This document shows positions 50,962-59,531 of a stretch of DNA of 64,000 nucleotides, one piece after another (positions within the stretch are counted from its first letter, which is position 1; every line of letters begins with the position of its first letter). Under the pieces are notes generated by a model. That model saw only the letters and a program-made list of their open reading frames with translations. It searched no databases and was not told the origin of the DNA. Origin of the DNA: Bacteroidetes bacterium UBA7674 (GTDB taxonomy: Bacteria; Bacteroidota; Bacteroidia; Chitinophagales; Chitinophagaceae); assembly GCA_002483105.1 (NCBI GenBank), contig DLHG01000015.1, positions 458,747 through 522,746 on the forward strand, given 5' to 3'. The position numbers and the translations under genes are program-made.

Positions 50962-51483
50962 TTACAATAGTTTCTGTACAGCATCTTTGGCTAATGTGAG
51001 CCGCTCGTGCATATCTCCTCTTACGTCTATCCAGGGGAGGCTACTTTGCTGTACTATGTCACGGTATATGTTGTAAAAATAATGCCGCTGGCCTTCTTCG
51101 GGGTGTTCACGGAGGGGGTCGTCTTCCCATAGTACATCTATATAGGTGAGCAGGTAGAGGTCGTAGGTACGTTTAGCAATCTCTTCCAGTATCCATTTGT
51201 GGCAGCGGCCGTACTTACTCTCGCTCCATACCTTTACGACGTGGAGGTCAGTATCGCAGATCAGGAATCTGTTTGCTTTCGCTGCGAGTGCATCTTCCTG
51301 TTCTATTTGCCCCTTGGCTATTTGCAGGAGATCATCTTGATTGTATTCCCTGCCTAACCCTTCAAGATATTGACGTCCATATTCAGGAACCCATAGGGTT
51401 TGCAGCTCACCCGCGAGTTGTTCGCTCAATGTGCTTTTCCCTGTTGACTCGGGACCTATTACTACTATCTTCTTTATGCTCAA
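50962..51483 (-). CDS. NadR-like ribosylnicotinamide kinase
   Basis: This is a 173-residue P-loop kinase corresponding to the C-terminal domain of NadR. Walker A GPESTGKST lies at about 9-17. The conserved LWVPEYGRQYLEGLGREYNQ and FLICDTDLHVVKVWSESKYG follow, with LTYIDVLWEDDPLREHPEEG near the lid. NadR kinase domains phosphorylate nicotinamide riboside to NMN. The stand-alone form here lacks the NMN adenylyltransferase and repressor domains of enterobacterial NadR. It is in one operon with pnuC, which supports the substrate. It starts 1 nt after the PAP2 gene ends. Confidence 0.9.
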   Translation of the reverse strand: MSIKKIVVIGPESTGKSTLSEQLAGELQTLWVPEYGRQYLEGLGREYNQDDLLQIAKGQIEQEDALAAKANRFLICDTDLHVVKVWSESKYGRCHKWILEEIAKRTYDLYLLTYIDVLWEDDPLREHPEEGQRHYFYNIYRDIVQQSSLPWIDVRGDMHERLTLAKDAVQKLL

Positions 51484-51484
51484 A

Positions 51485-52108
51485 TCAGATCTTTGCTTTC
51501 TTGCGCTTACTTTTCATCAGCCATTGCTGACCTTTATAGCTCAACCATGCGCTACCCGCGCCTATCGCAGCACCTACCAGTATATCACTTGGGTAATGTA
51601 CCCCAAGATACATGCGTGAATAACCCACAGCACCCGCGTAGGCAAATGCCGGTGCTACTACATACCATTTCTTGTATTGCAGGCTTACAGACGTTGCCAT
51701 AGTAAATGCGAGTGATGTATGTCCTGAAGCCATGGAGTAGCTGTCTTCTGTATTATGCGGAATGATATCAGGGTAGGTATCGTAGGGCCGGGGACGTTGT
51801 ATAGAATATTTCAGTCCGTAAGTGAGCCCTGTAGTAAGGGCCAGTCCGGCGAATGTCTGGATAGCATTACGCATGGATGGCGTATCATTTGTTACTAAAC
51901 CATAGACCATCTGCCCGGCGGGTAATGCCACAGCAAAACCGTAAGTAGTGTAAGACAAAGCTTCCATAGCGGCGGGGTTGTCCGACTCATGGTGTATAGA
52001 GCGTAGCCACTTTATGTCATTGCCTTGTGCATTTGTTTGTATAGCTGTAAACAATAGCACCAGTGTTATGACGATACTGCGCGTTGTTGTTTGTATAATT
52101 TTCTCCAT
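51485..52108 (-). CDS. Exported PAP2-family phosphatase
   Basis: This is a 207-residue phosphatase with a signal or anchor segment (MEKIIQTTTRSIVITLVLLF, then TAIQTNAQ) and membrane helices. All three catalytic PAP2 motifs are intact: KYSIQRPRP (KX6RP), SMASGHTS (the SGH core) and SRMYLGVHYPSD (SRX5HX3D). Members dephosphorylate lipid phosphates, undecaprenyl diphosphate or small soluble phosphates on the outer face of the membrane. The gene lies between pnuC and the nadR-like kinase and overlaps the end of pnuC by 43 nt, so a role in handling phosphorylated nicotinamide compounds outside the cell is conceivable; this is inference. Confidence 0.9.
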   Translation of the reverse strand: MEKIIQTTTRSIVITLVLLFTAIQTNAQGNDIKWLRSIHHESDNPAAMEALSYTTYGFAVALPAGQMVYGLVTNDTPSMRNAIQTFAGLALTTGLTYGLKYSIQRPRPYDTYPDIIPHNTEDSYSMASGHTSLAFTMATSVSLQYKKWYVVAPAFAYAGAVGYSRMYLGVHYPSDILVGAAIGAGSAWLSYKGQQWLMKSKRKKAKI

Positions 52109-52686
52109 TCTATATAACCGAAGATAGCTACTATAAATAAGATAAGCGTGAGTATGGATGTAAGTAATAGTCCCTTGTGAATGAACAAGGGTATCGCGAA
52201 TAAATTAGAGAGATTGAGCAATAGCCAGTTCTCAATTTTCCTCTTAGCGAGGAGCCACATACCCGCCCATGCGGTGGCAGATACCCATGCATCCCAGACC
52301 GGGACATTAGAATCTGTATATCTATCTAACACTTGCCACATAAGCAGCCAACCTATACAAATAATAGTTGCAGAGATGAACCATTCCTTATTATTAGTAT
52401 GGGTGATGGGGAGTGATGGCTCATTTTTCTTTCGCATCCAGTGTACCCAACCATATATACTCATGACGAGGTAATACAGGTTAAGAAATGATTCAGCGTA
52501 GAGTCCCGCACTAGTCATCAGGTAGATATATATTGTAGTACTGACAATACCTGCAGGGTATAGCCAAACATTATTCACACGAGCCAGTAGTACCTGTATG
52601 ATACCCGCTGTCACTGCTATCCACTCCCAGGGAGTAGTAGCTGCAATTTGCTCCTGTAACATATCTATCCAATGGCCTGCATCCAT
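52066..52686 (-). CDS. pnuC: PnuC-family nicotinamide riboside transporter
   Basis: This is a 206-residue membrane protein with seven predicted helices, as in PnuC (3+1+3 SWEET-like layout). Family blocks are WEWIAVTAGIIQVLLARVNN, WLYPAGIVSTTIYIYLMTSA, YAESFLNLYYLVMSIYGWVH and RKIENWLLLNLSNLFAIPLF. PnuC mediates facilitated uptake of nicotinamide riboside, trapped by phosphorylation. PnuT (thiamine) relatives exist, but the adjacent NadR-type kinase and the lack of a thiamine riboswitch favour nicotinamide riboside. It is the first gene of the operon running to 47785. A pair of inverted 10-mers lies between it and the divergent dehydrogenase gene. Confidence 0.9.
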   Translation of the reverse strand: MDAGHWIDMLQEQIAATTPWEWIAVTAGIIQVLLARVNNVWLYPAGIVSTTIYIYLMTSAGLYAESFLNLYYLVMSIYGWVHWMRKKNEPSLPITHTNNKEWFISATIICIGWLLMWQVLDRYTDSNVPVWDAWVSATAWAGMWLLAKRKIENWLLLNLSNLFAIPLFIHKGLLLTSILTLILFIVAIFGYIEWRKLYKQQRAVSS

Positions 52687-52710
52687 GGGCGTAAAGGTAA
52701 CCAGCGGACA

Positions 52711-52776
52711 TTAGAAAATGGACTCATTGAGCTTTTCCTGTATCTATTGGTGTAATTTTAGTGTATCATTTTCTAA
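52711..52776. promoter_or_regulatory. Inverted 10-mers in the pnuC/dehydrogenase divergent promoter region
   Basis: TTAGAAAATG (52711-52720) and its exact complement CATTTTCTAA (52767-52776) are separated by 46 nt. One copy lies 25 nt from the pnuC start and the other 13 nt from the dehydrogenase start. Confidence 0.45.
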
Positions 52777-52788
52777 ACCGGTTTTCTT

Positions 52789-54141
52789 ATGAAACGTATC
52801 TACTTGTTAATGATCTTAGCCTGTATCGTTATATCTGCTCAGGCACAAACATTTACTATCCGCACCGTAAAGAACAACCTGTTTATCCCCTGGGAAATTA
52901 TATATGGCCCTGATGATCACATATGGTTCACTCAGAAGAACGGTTTCATTTGCAGGACAGAACCTGTAACAGGCACAACCGATACACTCTACCACGCTAC
53001 CACCACTGTAGTGCAAGGTGAAGGTGGTATGCTGGGCATGGCCATGCATCCGGCATTTCCTGCTACACCTTACCTGTATGTAGCGTATGAGTACATGCAG
53101 GGGGGCGACTATACGGAAAAGATCGTGCGGCTTACCTATTTCCCTACCGGAGATTCTCTTGGTGCGGAAATGACAATACTGGATAATATAGAGGGCGCGA
53201 ACATACACAACGGCTGCAGGTTGCATATTGTAAACGATAAGCTCTTCATCTCCACAGGTGATGCAGCTAACCAAAGCCTTCCGCAAAACATCAATTCCAT
53301 TAACGGTAAAATTCTGCGCATCAACCTGGACGGAACGATACCCGGCGATAATCCGATAGCAGGCAGCCCTGTATGGAGCTGGGGCGACCGCAATACGCAG
53401 GGAATGGTATATGCCAATAACAAGCTTTACACCTCTATGCACGGTGCGAGCTCTGATGATGAGATCAACATCATAGAACCGGGAAGAAATTATGGCTGGC
53501 CTACTGTGCAGGGCTTCTGCAATGGCGGCGAAGTTACTTTCTGCAACGACTCGAATGTAGTAGAGCCTATTTATGCATGGACACCTACTATTGCAGCGTC
53601 GGGTATGGATTACTACAATCACCCCATGTTCCCGGCATGGCAGGGTTCGCTGATGATGGGTACGCTGAAAGATAATGACCTGTACTTCTTAAAGCTGGAC
53701 GCGAACTTTGACTCTATTATCAATGTCATTATTATAGATACACTTAGTATTGGCAGGATACGTGACGTATGTATATCACCCAATGGCAGCATCTTCCTCT
53801 CTACCAGTAACTCGCAGGCAGGTGGCGGCGGCAGTAAGATTGATAGAATAGTGGAGCTGTATGACTCAACTTTCATACCTGTGAAAGTACCTGTGCAAAG
53901 TGCGGCAAACAGCTTTTCCATCTATCCCAATCCTGCTAAGGACGAAATAACGGTAACGCTGAAGCATAACTCTGTTGCGGGAATGGACTATCGCATTACC
54001 AATAGCCTGGGACAGGTGGTGCTGAGCGGAAAGATGACAAACAGGCCAATATCCCTGAAAAGCCTGCCTGTGGGGCTATACATGTTCCAAATAACGAGTA
54101 CAAAGGGAGAACGATATACGCGGCAGATATTAAAAGAATAA
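52789..54141 (+). CDS. T9SS-sorted PQQ-type sugar dehydrogenase (glucose/sorbosone family)
   Basis: This is a 450-residue exported protein. A signal peptide (MKRIYLLMILACIVISAQAQ) is followed by a six-bladed propeller of the soluble PQQ glucose/sorbosone dehydrogenase family: IPWEIIYGPDDHIWFTQKNG, EGGMLGMAMHPAFPATPYLY, IHNGCRLHIVNDKLFISTGD, NGKILRINLDGTIPGDNP, WGDRNTQGMVY and INIIEPGRNYGWP. Residues about 385-450 form a type A T9SS sorting domain (FSIYPNPAKDEITVTL, LPVGLYMFQITSTKG). The enzyme would act outside the cell, oxidising an unknown sugar if it can load PQQ. Confidence 0.9.
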   Translation: MKRIYLLMILACIVISAQAQTFTIRTVKNNLFIPWEIIYGPDDHIWFTQKNGFICRTEPVTGTTDTLYHATTTVVQGEGGMLGMAMHPAFPATPYLYVAYEYMQGGDYTEKIVRLTYFPTGDSLGAEMTILDNIEGANIHNGCRLHIVNDKLFISTGDAANQSLPQNINSINGKILRINLDGTIPGDNPIAGSPVWSWGDRNTQGMVYANNKLYTSMHGASSDDEINIIEPGRNYGWPTVQGFCNGGEVTFCNDSNVVEPIYAWTPTIAASGMDYYNHPMFPAWQGSLMMGTLKDNDLYFLKLDANFDSIINVIIIDTLSIGRIRDVCISPNGSIFLSTSNSQAGGGGSKIDRIVELYDSTFIPVKVPVQSAANSFSIYPNPAKDEITVTLKHNSVAGMDYRITNSLGQVVLSGKMTNRPISLKSLPVGLYMFQITSTKGERYTRQILKE

Positions 54142-54157
54142 AGCTGTGAGCTTTTTT

Positions 54158-54188
54158 TTTGGATAATTCCCCTTTAATCCTATTTTTG
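54158..54188 (+). promoter_or_regulatory. Promoter of tRNA-Phe
   Basis: TTTG at 54158-54161, exactly 19 nt, then TATTTTTG at 54181-54188 form a full Bacteroidota consensus promoter. Predicted initiation is about 12-15 nt before the tRNA. Confidence 0.75.
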
Positions 54189-54206
54189 CAATCCCAATCA
54201 GGGTCT

Positions 54207-54279
54207 GGTACAGTAACTCAGTTGGTAGAGTGGCAGACTGAAAATCTGCTGGTCGGCGGTTCAAGTCCGTCCTGTACCA
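54207..54279 (+). tRNA. tRNA-Phe (GAA)
   Basis: This 73-nt cloverleaf has acceptor GGTACAG with CTGTACC, a D arm with AACTCAGTTGGTAGAG, and an anticodon stem-loop GCAGA-CTGAAAA-TCTGC with anticodon GAA. The T arm is GGCGG-TTCAAGT-CCGTC with one imperfect pair, and the discriminator base is A. The genome continues CACCA, so a CCA is not encoded directly at the end. Confidence 0.95.
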
Positions 54280-54291
54280 CACCAGTTAAAT

Positions 54292-54325
54292 AAAAATCCC
54301 CTCGGCTGAGCCGAGGGGATTTTTT
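54292..54325. terminator. Terminator between tRNA-Phe and the 1722-residue protein gene
   Basis: A perfect 15-bp stem (AAAAATCCCCTCGGC with GCCGAGGGGATTTTT) closes a TGA loop. A/T runs on both sides allow use from either direction. Confidence 0.92.
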
Positions 54326-54342
54326 GTGTCGTAAGCGATGTC

Positions 54343-57300
54343 CTATTTTATAATCACCAGTTTCCCGGTTGTTATTGTCCCCCTGTTATCGGAGAGCTTG
54401 TAGAGATACGTTCCAGCAGGTACATTGTTCGTATCCCAGTCAATGACACCTTTCTTATTGTCAATACTGAACTGTTTCACTACCTGCCCTACTGCACTCA
54501 TCACCATAATAGAAAGTTTCCCTTTCGCATCCGTAACACTATAATTGAAATGCACTAACTCCCTCGCCGGATTTGGGGCTACTTTCAGATATGGACTTTC
54601 AGAACTTAACTGAGTGAAGGGTGTGATTGGGTTATTAGATTGAGGCGGTGCCTTTCTTTCAAGTACCCATCCATCACCTACACACGTACGGTAAAAGTCT
54701 TGCACCGGAGGATCAAGAGTCGTAGCCCAATAACTCTTTTGTGCGAGAACACTTATTTCATGTATTGAATTGTTTATCAAATAATTCATGTCTGCTATAT
54801 CTGCAGAATCTGGATCATTCAGCAATCTACCGTCAGCAAGAATACGTTTCATAATACTAAACATGGTTTTATATCCCTCATAATATAAAATTTGATTAGC
54901 TGACAGTGCAAACTTTATTTCGATACTGTCGAGCACCTCTTGTGCACGCGTAGTATCTCCTAAGCTAAAGTAGTGGCCAACCGCACTATATTCCCCAGTC
55001 AATGTATTAAATTTTCTTTGCCATACCAGCAAGCTATCGTAAAACGTATCATTAGTATCTAACTTAATAGCTACTATAATTTGCTTGTTGAGTTCAGACA
55101 GCTCAGTATGTAACATTCCCATATGGGCTTCATCCTCACCTCTTACTGAAATAGAATTACGTGCAGCTGTAAACTGGCTAATTGCATACTCACTAAATGG
55201 TGGTGCAATACCCGTTGTTAAGTACTCAAAAATCTCTTCATCTTGAAGTAGTTCGGGGTTCGCTAATGCTATTGTTTTCAAGCTTGTAGTATCAGCATAG
55301 TCTGAGGCAGCGATCGCAACTTCCTTGCTAAGATATGGCGAATAGCTAAGTAGCACAGAATCCATCACACGAGGTGAATACCCTGGCAGCGCACTTAGCA
55401 AAGCTGCTGTATTTCCGCCATCTATCAGATTTTGATAGCTATTTAAGACCGTATTTAATCTGGTTTTAATGCTGTCCCAAGCTACTTTCATTTCGGCTAA
55501 TGGTGCAGTGAATGGCCCTGTATTATTTGATGTCTCAAGATTAACGTCATTGAACTTTGAAGCGCATGAGTTAATGGGGGCAATATTATTATACCATACA
55601 TCTCCGGCCATATTAGTGGGAATTGATGGTGTAACAGTATTATTATAAAAATAAGCAAGGCCATGTCCTTCATTCAATATATTCATTGTAGAGCCATCAA
55701 AAAGGTTGCCGGCTGCTAACAGATTACTTCCTTGGTGGGCCGCAACTCCATGGTCAGGATTATTTACTGGATATGCCGACACATAAATATCGTAAGCATT
55801 ATCTTTAAAGTCATTACATTGATATTGAAGCCCATGTGTGGCATAAGAGGGTCCAGGCCCGGGTGATGGATATCCATTCTTTCTTGCTGATAGATTTGCA
55901 TAGGAAAGATCTTGAAAATGGGATTTATAAATCACATTATCGTACTCTGACGCGGTATTTGTAGTCATTGTACCAACCGTTCCGAGATTAGGAGTTGCAA
56001 CTCCCTGAAAATTATTCTCCTGTAGGATATAACGATGAGCTCCATAGGTAAAAATACCGATGTTCCAGGCACAATTAGGATATGGGAGTATGTCACCATT
56101 ACCAGTATTTGAAGCGAGTCCATTTCCTATCTCGAATTCGCTGTTAACAACGGTGACGTCATTCTTAGTGACAATACGGACACCAACTGTATTGCTGTCG
56201 AAAGCAGCTTGGGTGATATAGTCAGTATGGGTGTCTTCAAGATCGCCGCTAATGTTTACCCCATTGCGGAAGCCATGAAAAATATTCCTTTGGTAAGCAG
56301 AACATGGATAGGTGTTTGAAGTACAAATGGGCAATAGCTTGAAGCCGGCATTATTAGCTACAATACCACTGGCTTTACCTTTGTTCTGTGCGTGTGTATC
56401 CCAGTTGTAAAAGCCACAACCTGCAATATTTATCCCTTTTACCGCCCACATGCTGATGTGCGTTCCAAAAGGATAATCTAGATTATGGCCTTTATAGTTG
56501 TCATCAATATAGAACTGGCAAGCTCTAATGGCACTTATATTATTAAATTTGTCGTAGTCCACAAAGGCAATGGACTTTTTATTGTTGATGAAAGAGCTTT
56601 CTGTTGCGCGAATGATACCACCACCATAGAGATTAACCGCAAAGCGGGCGTGCTCTACAATTGCATCATTCTTTATTTCCACTACTGCATGATTAGGGTC
56701 TGTGCCGGCTAGTTGGGGGACGGTTTTATCTCCTTCTGCTACTATGCCGTACCAGAAACAGTCCTCACATCCATTGGTTATCCTTGCCCCGTCAACAACC
56801 AACCTCGACCCTTTTTCTACAGTGATCTTACCGTTTTTAGGCATATACAACACGGTCTGCGTTGAGCCATTATTTTCAATGGTGAGTTTTGCATTATTAG
56901 TGATACGGATATTGCCGGTTGGATATTTATTTCTATCCCAGGTAGTATTTGATGTAATAACAGTAACATCCTCCGCTGGAATATGCCATGGATCAGCATG
57001 CAACGGTGATTCCCACATCCCTCGGCCATATGTTGATAGTCGAAGTTTGTCAGCACAATGATTAAATTCAATTACGGACCCAATGACCGGCGGAAGATTA
57101 TTATTAAAGCACTTCCATGTAACCGACCAATTAACTTTCGCACCATTGACAATAAGTGTATCACTTGGGACATACTCATTGAAATCGCAACTAAAGACAC
57201 CAACATCAGTAGCAACAAAAAGTTTGTTATCTCCTTTATGATACAAAATTTTGCTTATTGGCAAACATGGCAATCCTTTCGATATATCTACGTAGTCTTC

Positions 57301-59511
57301 TCCAAAATTTTCTGAATAGAATACTCTTGATGTCATACTGTCTGGCGGGATGGTTGTGTTCCAATAAGGCACATTTCCAAAAGCTATCCACAATCGCCTC
57401 ATATCGCTTTGGTCAGTTTCTATGTCATTTATACGCATCCACTGAACCGCTGCTGGAGTAATATTGGTCCATGTGGCTGGATTCGATGTAGCATTAAATG
57501 ACCTGAATAACTTCATTGCCTCCACGTCAACTAACGGATCATTGGGCCATGATTCATCTCGATAAGCTATATACATTGTGTCATGTTGTGGTTCAGACAT
57601 AATCATATCGCAAACCTTCGCGTTAATTCTAGGATTAGGATTTAAGAAATTCTCCCATGTTGAGCCACTGAATGCTTTTTGCCAAATTTTATGGTATCCC
57701 ATATATGCAATAGTATCTTGGTCAAAATATACAGGGCGCGTTTGGTTGTTCTGACCACATATCAAACATGTTGGATTAATATAGTCTCCTGCATCAGGCA
57801 TTGGTCCAATTGTTGTATTGCTTCCATTGAATTCCAAACTTGCGTTACCATTATAATATTCATGTATCGCAGTTGTAACGCCATTATTTGCAAATTTTGT
57901 TCCAAAATTATCGGCAGAGGAACCCTCTGCTTCCCAAGGTATTGCCTTGTCACTGATATAAGAGAAAATACCATTGTCCTGTGCCCCCCCCGTAATATAT
58001 CTTTCGTCAGCATCAGTATTGCTCATGCCATGGAATTGAGTAACACATAAGCCAGCACCAGTTATACTTTCAAAGTTTGAATTCCCAGCTTTTTTCATGA
58101 CAACTCCTCCATCTGAACCGCCAAATACTATATCATCTATACCATTAGTCGAGTTAGTCGGTAAGTAAATTTGAATACCTCTGGCATCTGGATGAGTAGA
58201 ACCTTTTATGCTACTAAAGCTAGCTCCTTCATTAATTGATTTATAAAAGCTATTTACACCATTATGAACTAAGGCATAAATTACCTGATCGTTTTCTAGG
58301 GAAATATGTATAGTCTCTATACTTTTTAAAATAGCATCTGTGCTTTTCAATACAAGGAACGTCGAGTTGAGAAACCCTTGGTACAAGTGGGTATAAGCTA
58401 ATCCATCTGAATTCTTATGCATTCTAAACAGAAGATAAACTTCGTCTGAACTCGAAACTGTCATGTCCTGTATTTTGTCGGTTGCGTCAACTAAATAATA
58501 ACCTGACGGTGGGCTGAATGACAAACCAGTCCAACTTGAACTGCCCGTGTTGTAAATCCAAATTTTACAACTATTGTTATCTGCCGTTGTGCTAACAAGA
58601 ACTTTACCCGGATTCAATACAGAAAACTCTAAGTCAGTAAAAATAATATCTGCTCCAAGCCCTGTTGGAGTGATATCTGCCCAATTCGCTGAATTAGTTT
58701 CTTTTAATAGAACTTTATTGTGAGATATTGCAAAAAGTTTTGATGTGCCTGGCATGTATGCCAATTTTTTCACGAACTTATGATCGTAGTCAATTATCAT
58801 TTGTTGGTTCGCCGAGAGGAAATTGTCATCTGCATTCCATGTTTGGCCCCCATCGGGACTGTATGCTAAACCCATGGCATACCTTCCAGTTAATGCATCG
58901 GAATTAAGAACAGTATATATATAGTCATTATCAAGCGGATTGACAACTATTTGAGTTACGCCCATAGTTCCCGGAATTAAAGAACCATTATTTACAGTGG
59001 GGTCAGATATATTTTGCCATGTATGGCCTGTATCCTGCGTTTCCCACAGTCCACCCATAATAGCTCCGGCAAGTATGTGCGCCATGTTATCAGGATCAAC
59101 CCAAACCGCATCGATCCTACCTTGGCGCTCCGTGATTCCTGGTCCATAGTAATCATTAAATGGACCAATACAAGTCCAATTACCATCGAATGTGCCATGA
59201 TTGCTATTGCAATATAAAAATTGATTGTTCATATAGTATGCTAGAGCTTTGGTGACAGGCATCAGCATATTTGAATCAGCAGGAGCATCGACACTAACCC
59301 TATTGCTATAAAAGTCGATCCAACGCCGAAAACCATTAACGCTCCCTCCTTCAGACGTATCCGTAGGGTCGTCATCGATCATATTCTGAAGCACGACCCG
59401 TGATGCTGAATCAAAACTAATTGGCGGCGTTTTGACTCTCATCTGGTGTTGTTGAGAATGGGCAATAAGTGAACTGGCCAGCATCAGCCAGCAAATTATA
59501 ATTTGTTTCAT
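54343..59511 (-). CDS. Very large T9SS type A surface protein with propeller and beta-helix regions
   Basis: This is a 1722-residue exported protein. After the signal peptide (MKQIIICWLMLASSLIAHSQ), residues about 100-850 form sortilin/BNR-like propellers with Asp-box motifs (TQDTGHTWQNI, SPDGGQTWNAD, SINEGASF), resembling the Vps10/sialidase fold without evident catalytic residues. About 870-1330 reads as a right-handed parallel beta-helix (NAKLTIENNGS, KNDAIVEHARFAVNLYGGGI, NNVTVVNSEF-like strands). About 1350-1640 is helical. The last roughly 75 residues are a type A sorting domain (LKVAPNPARELVHFNY, VPAGTYLYKLSDNRG). It may be an adhesin or glycan-binding protein. The codons and AT content differ somewhat from the housekeeping genes. 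Confidence 0.85.
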   Translation of the reverse strand: MKQIIICWLMLASSLIAHSQQHQMRVKTPPISFDSASRVVLQNMIDDDPTDTSEGGSVNGFRRWIDFYSNRVSVDAPADSNMLMPVTKALAYYMNNQFLYCNSNHGTFDGNWTCIGPFNDYYGPGITERQGRIDAVWVDPDNMAHILAGAIMGGLWETQDTGHTWQNISDPTVNNGSLIPGTMGVTQIVVNPLDNDYIYTVLNSDALTGRYAMGLAYSPDGGQTWNADDNFLSANQQMIIDYDHKFVKKLAYMPGTSKLFAISHNKVLLKETNSANWADITPTGLGADIIFTDLEFSVLNPGKVLVSTTADNNSCKIWIYNTGSSSWTGLSFSPPSGYYLVDATDKIQDMTVSSSDEVYLLFRMHKNSDGLAYTHLYQGFLNSTFLVLKSTDAILKSIETIHISLENDQVIYALVHNGVNSFYKSINEGASFSSIKGSTHPDARGIQIYLPTNSTNGIDDIVFGGSDGGVVMKKAGNSNFESITGAGLCVTQFHGMSNTDADERYITGGAQDNGIFSYISDKAIPWEAEGSSADNFGTKFANNGVTTAIHEYYNGNASLEFNGSNTTIGPMPDAGDYINPTCLICGQNNQTRPVYFDQDTIAYMGYHKIWQKAFSGSTWENFLNPNPRINAKVCDMIMSEPQHDTMYIAYRDESWPNDPLVDVEAMKLFRSFNATSNPATWTNITPAAVQWMRINDIETDQSDMRRLWIAFGNVPYWNTTIPPDSMTSRVFYSENFGEDYVDISKGLPCLPISKILYHKGDNKLFVATDVGVFSCDFNEYVPSDTLIVNGAKVNWSVTWKCFNNNLPPVIGSVIEFNHCADKLRLSTYGRGMWESPLHADPWHIPAEDVTVITSNTTWDRNKYPTGNIRITNNAKLTIENNGSTQTVLYMPKNGKITVEKGSRLVVDGARITNGCEDCFWYGIVAEGDKTVPQLAGTDPNHAVVEIKNDAIVEHARFAVNLYGGGIIRATESSFINNKKSIAFVDYDKFNNISAIRACQFYIDDNYKGHNLDYPFGTHISMWAVKGINIAGCGFYNWDTHAQNKGKASGIVANNAGFKLLPICTSNTYPCSAYQRNIFHGFRNGVNISGDLEDTHTDYITQAAFDSNTVGVRIVTKNDVTVVNSEFEIGNGLASNTGNGDILPYPNCAWNIGIFTYGAHRYILQENNFQGVATPNLGTVGTMTTNTASEYDNVIYKSHFQDLSYANLSARKNGYPSPGPGPSYATHGLQYQCNDFKDNAYDIYVSAYPVNNPDHGVAAHQGSNLLAAGNLFDGSTMNILNEGHGLAYFYNNTVTPSIPTNMAGDVWYNNIAPINSCASKFNDVNLETSNNTGPFTAPLAEMKVAWDSIKTRLNTVLNSYQNLIDGGNTAALLSALPGYSPRVMDSVLLSYSPYLSKEVAIAASDYADTTSLKTIALANPELLQDEEIFEYLTTGIAPPFSEYAISQFTAARNSISVRGEDEAHMGMLHTELSELNKQIIVAIKLDTNDTFYDSLLVWQRKFNTLTGEYSAVGHYFSLGDTTRAQEVLDSIEIKFALSANQILYYEGYKTMFSIMKRILADGRLLNDPDSADIADMNYLINNSIHEISVLAQKSYWATTLDPPVQDFYRTCVGDGWVLERKAPPQSNNPITPFTQLSSESPYLKVAPNPARELVHFNYSVTDAKGKLSIMVMSAVGQVVKQFSIDNKKGVIDWDTNNVPAGTYLYKLSDNRGTITTGKLVIIK

Positions 59512-59531
59512 AAGATTGTTTTACTGTTTAT

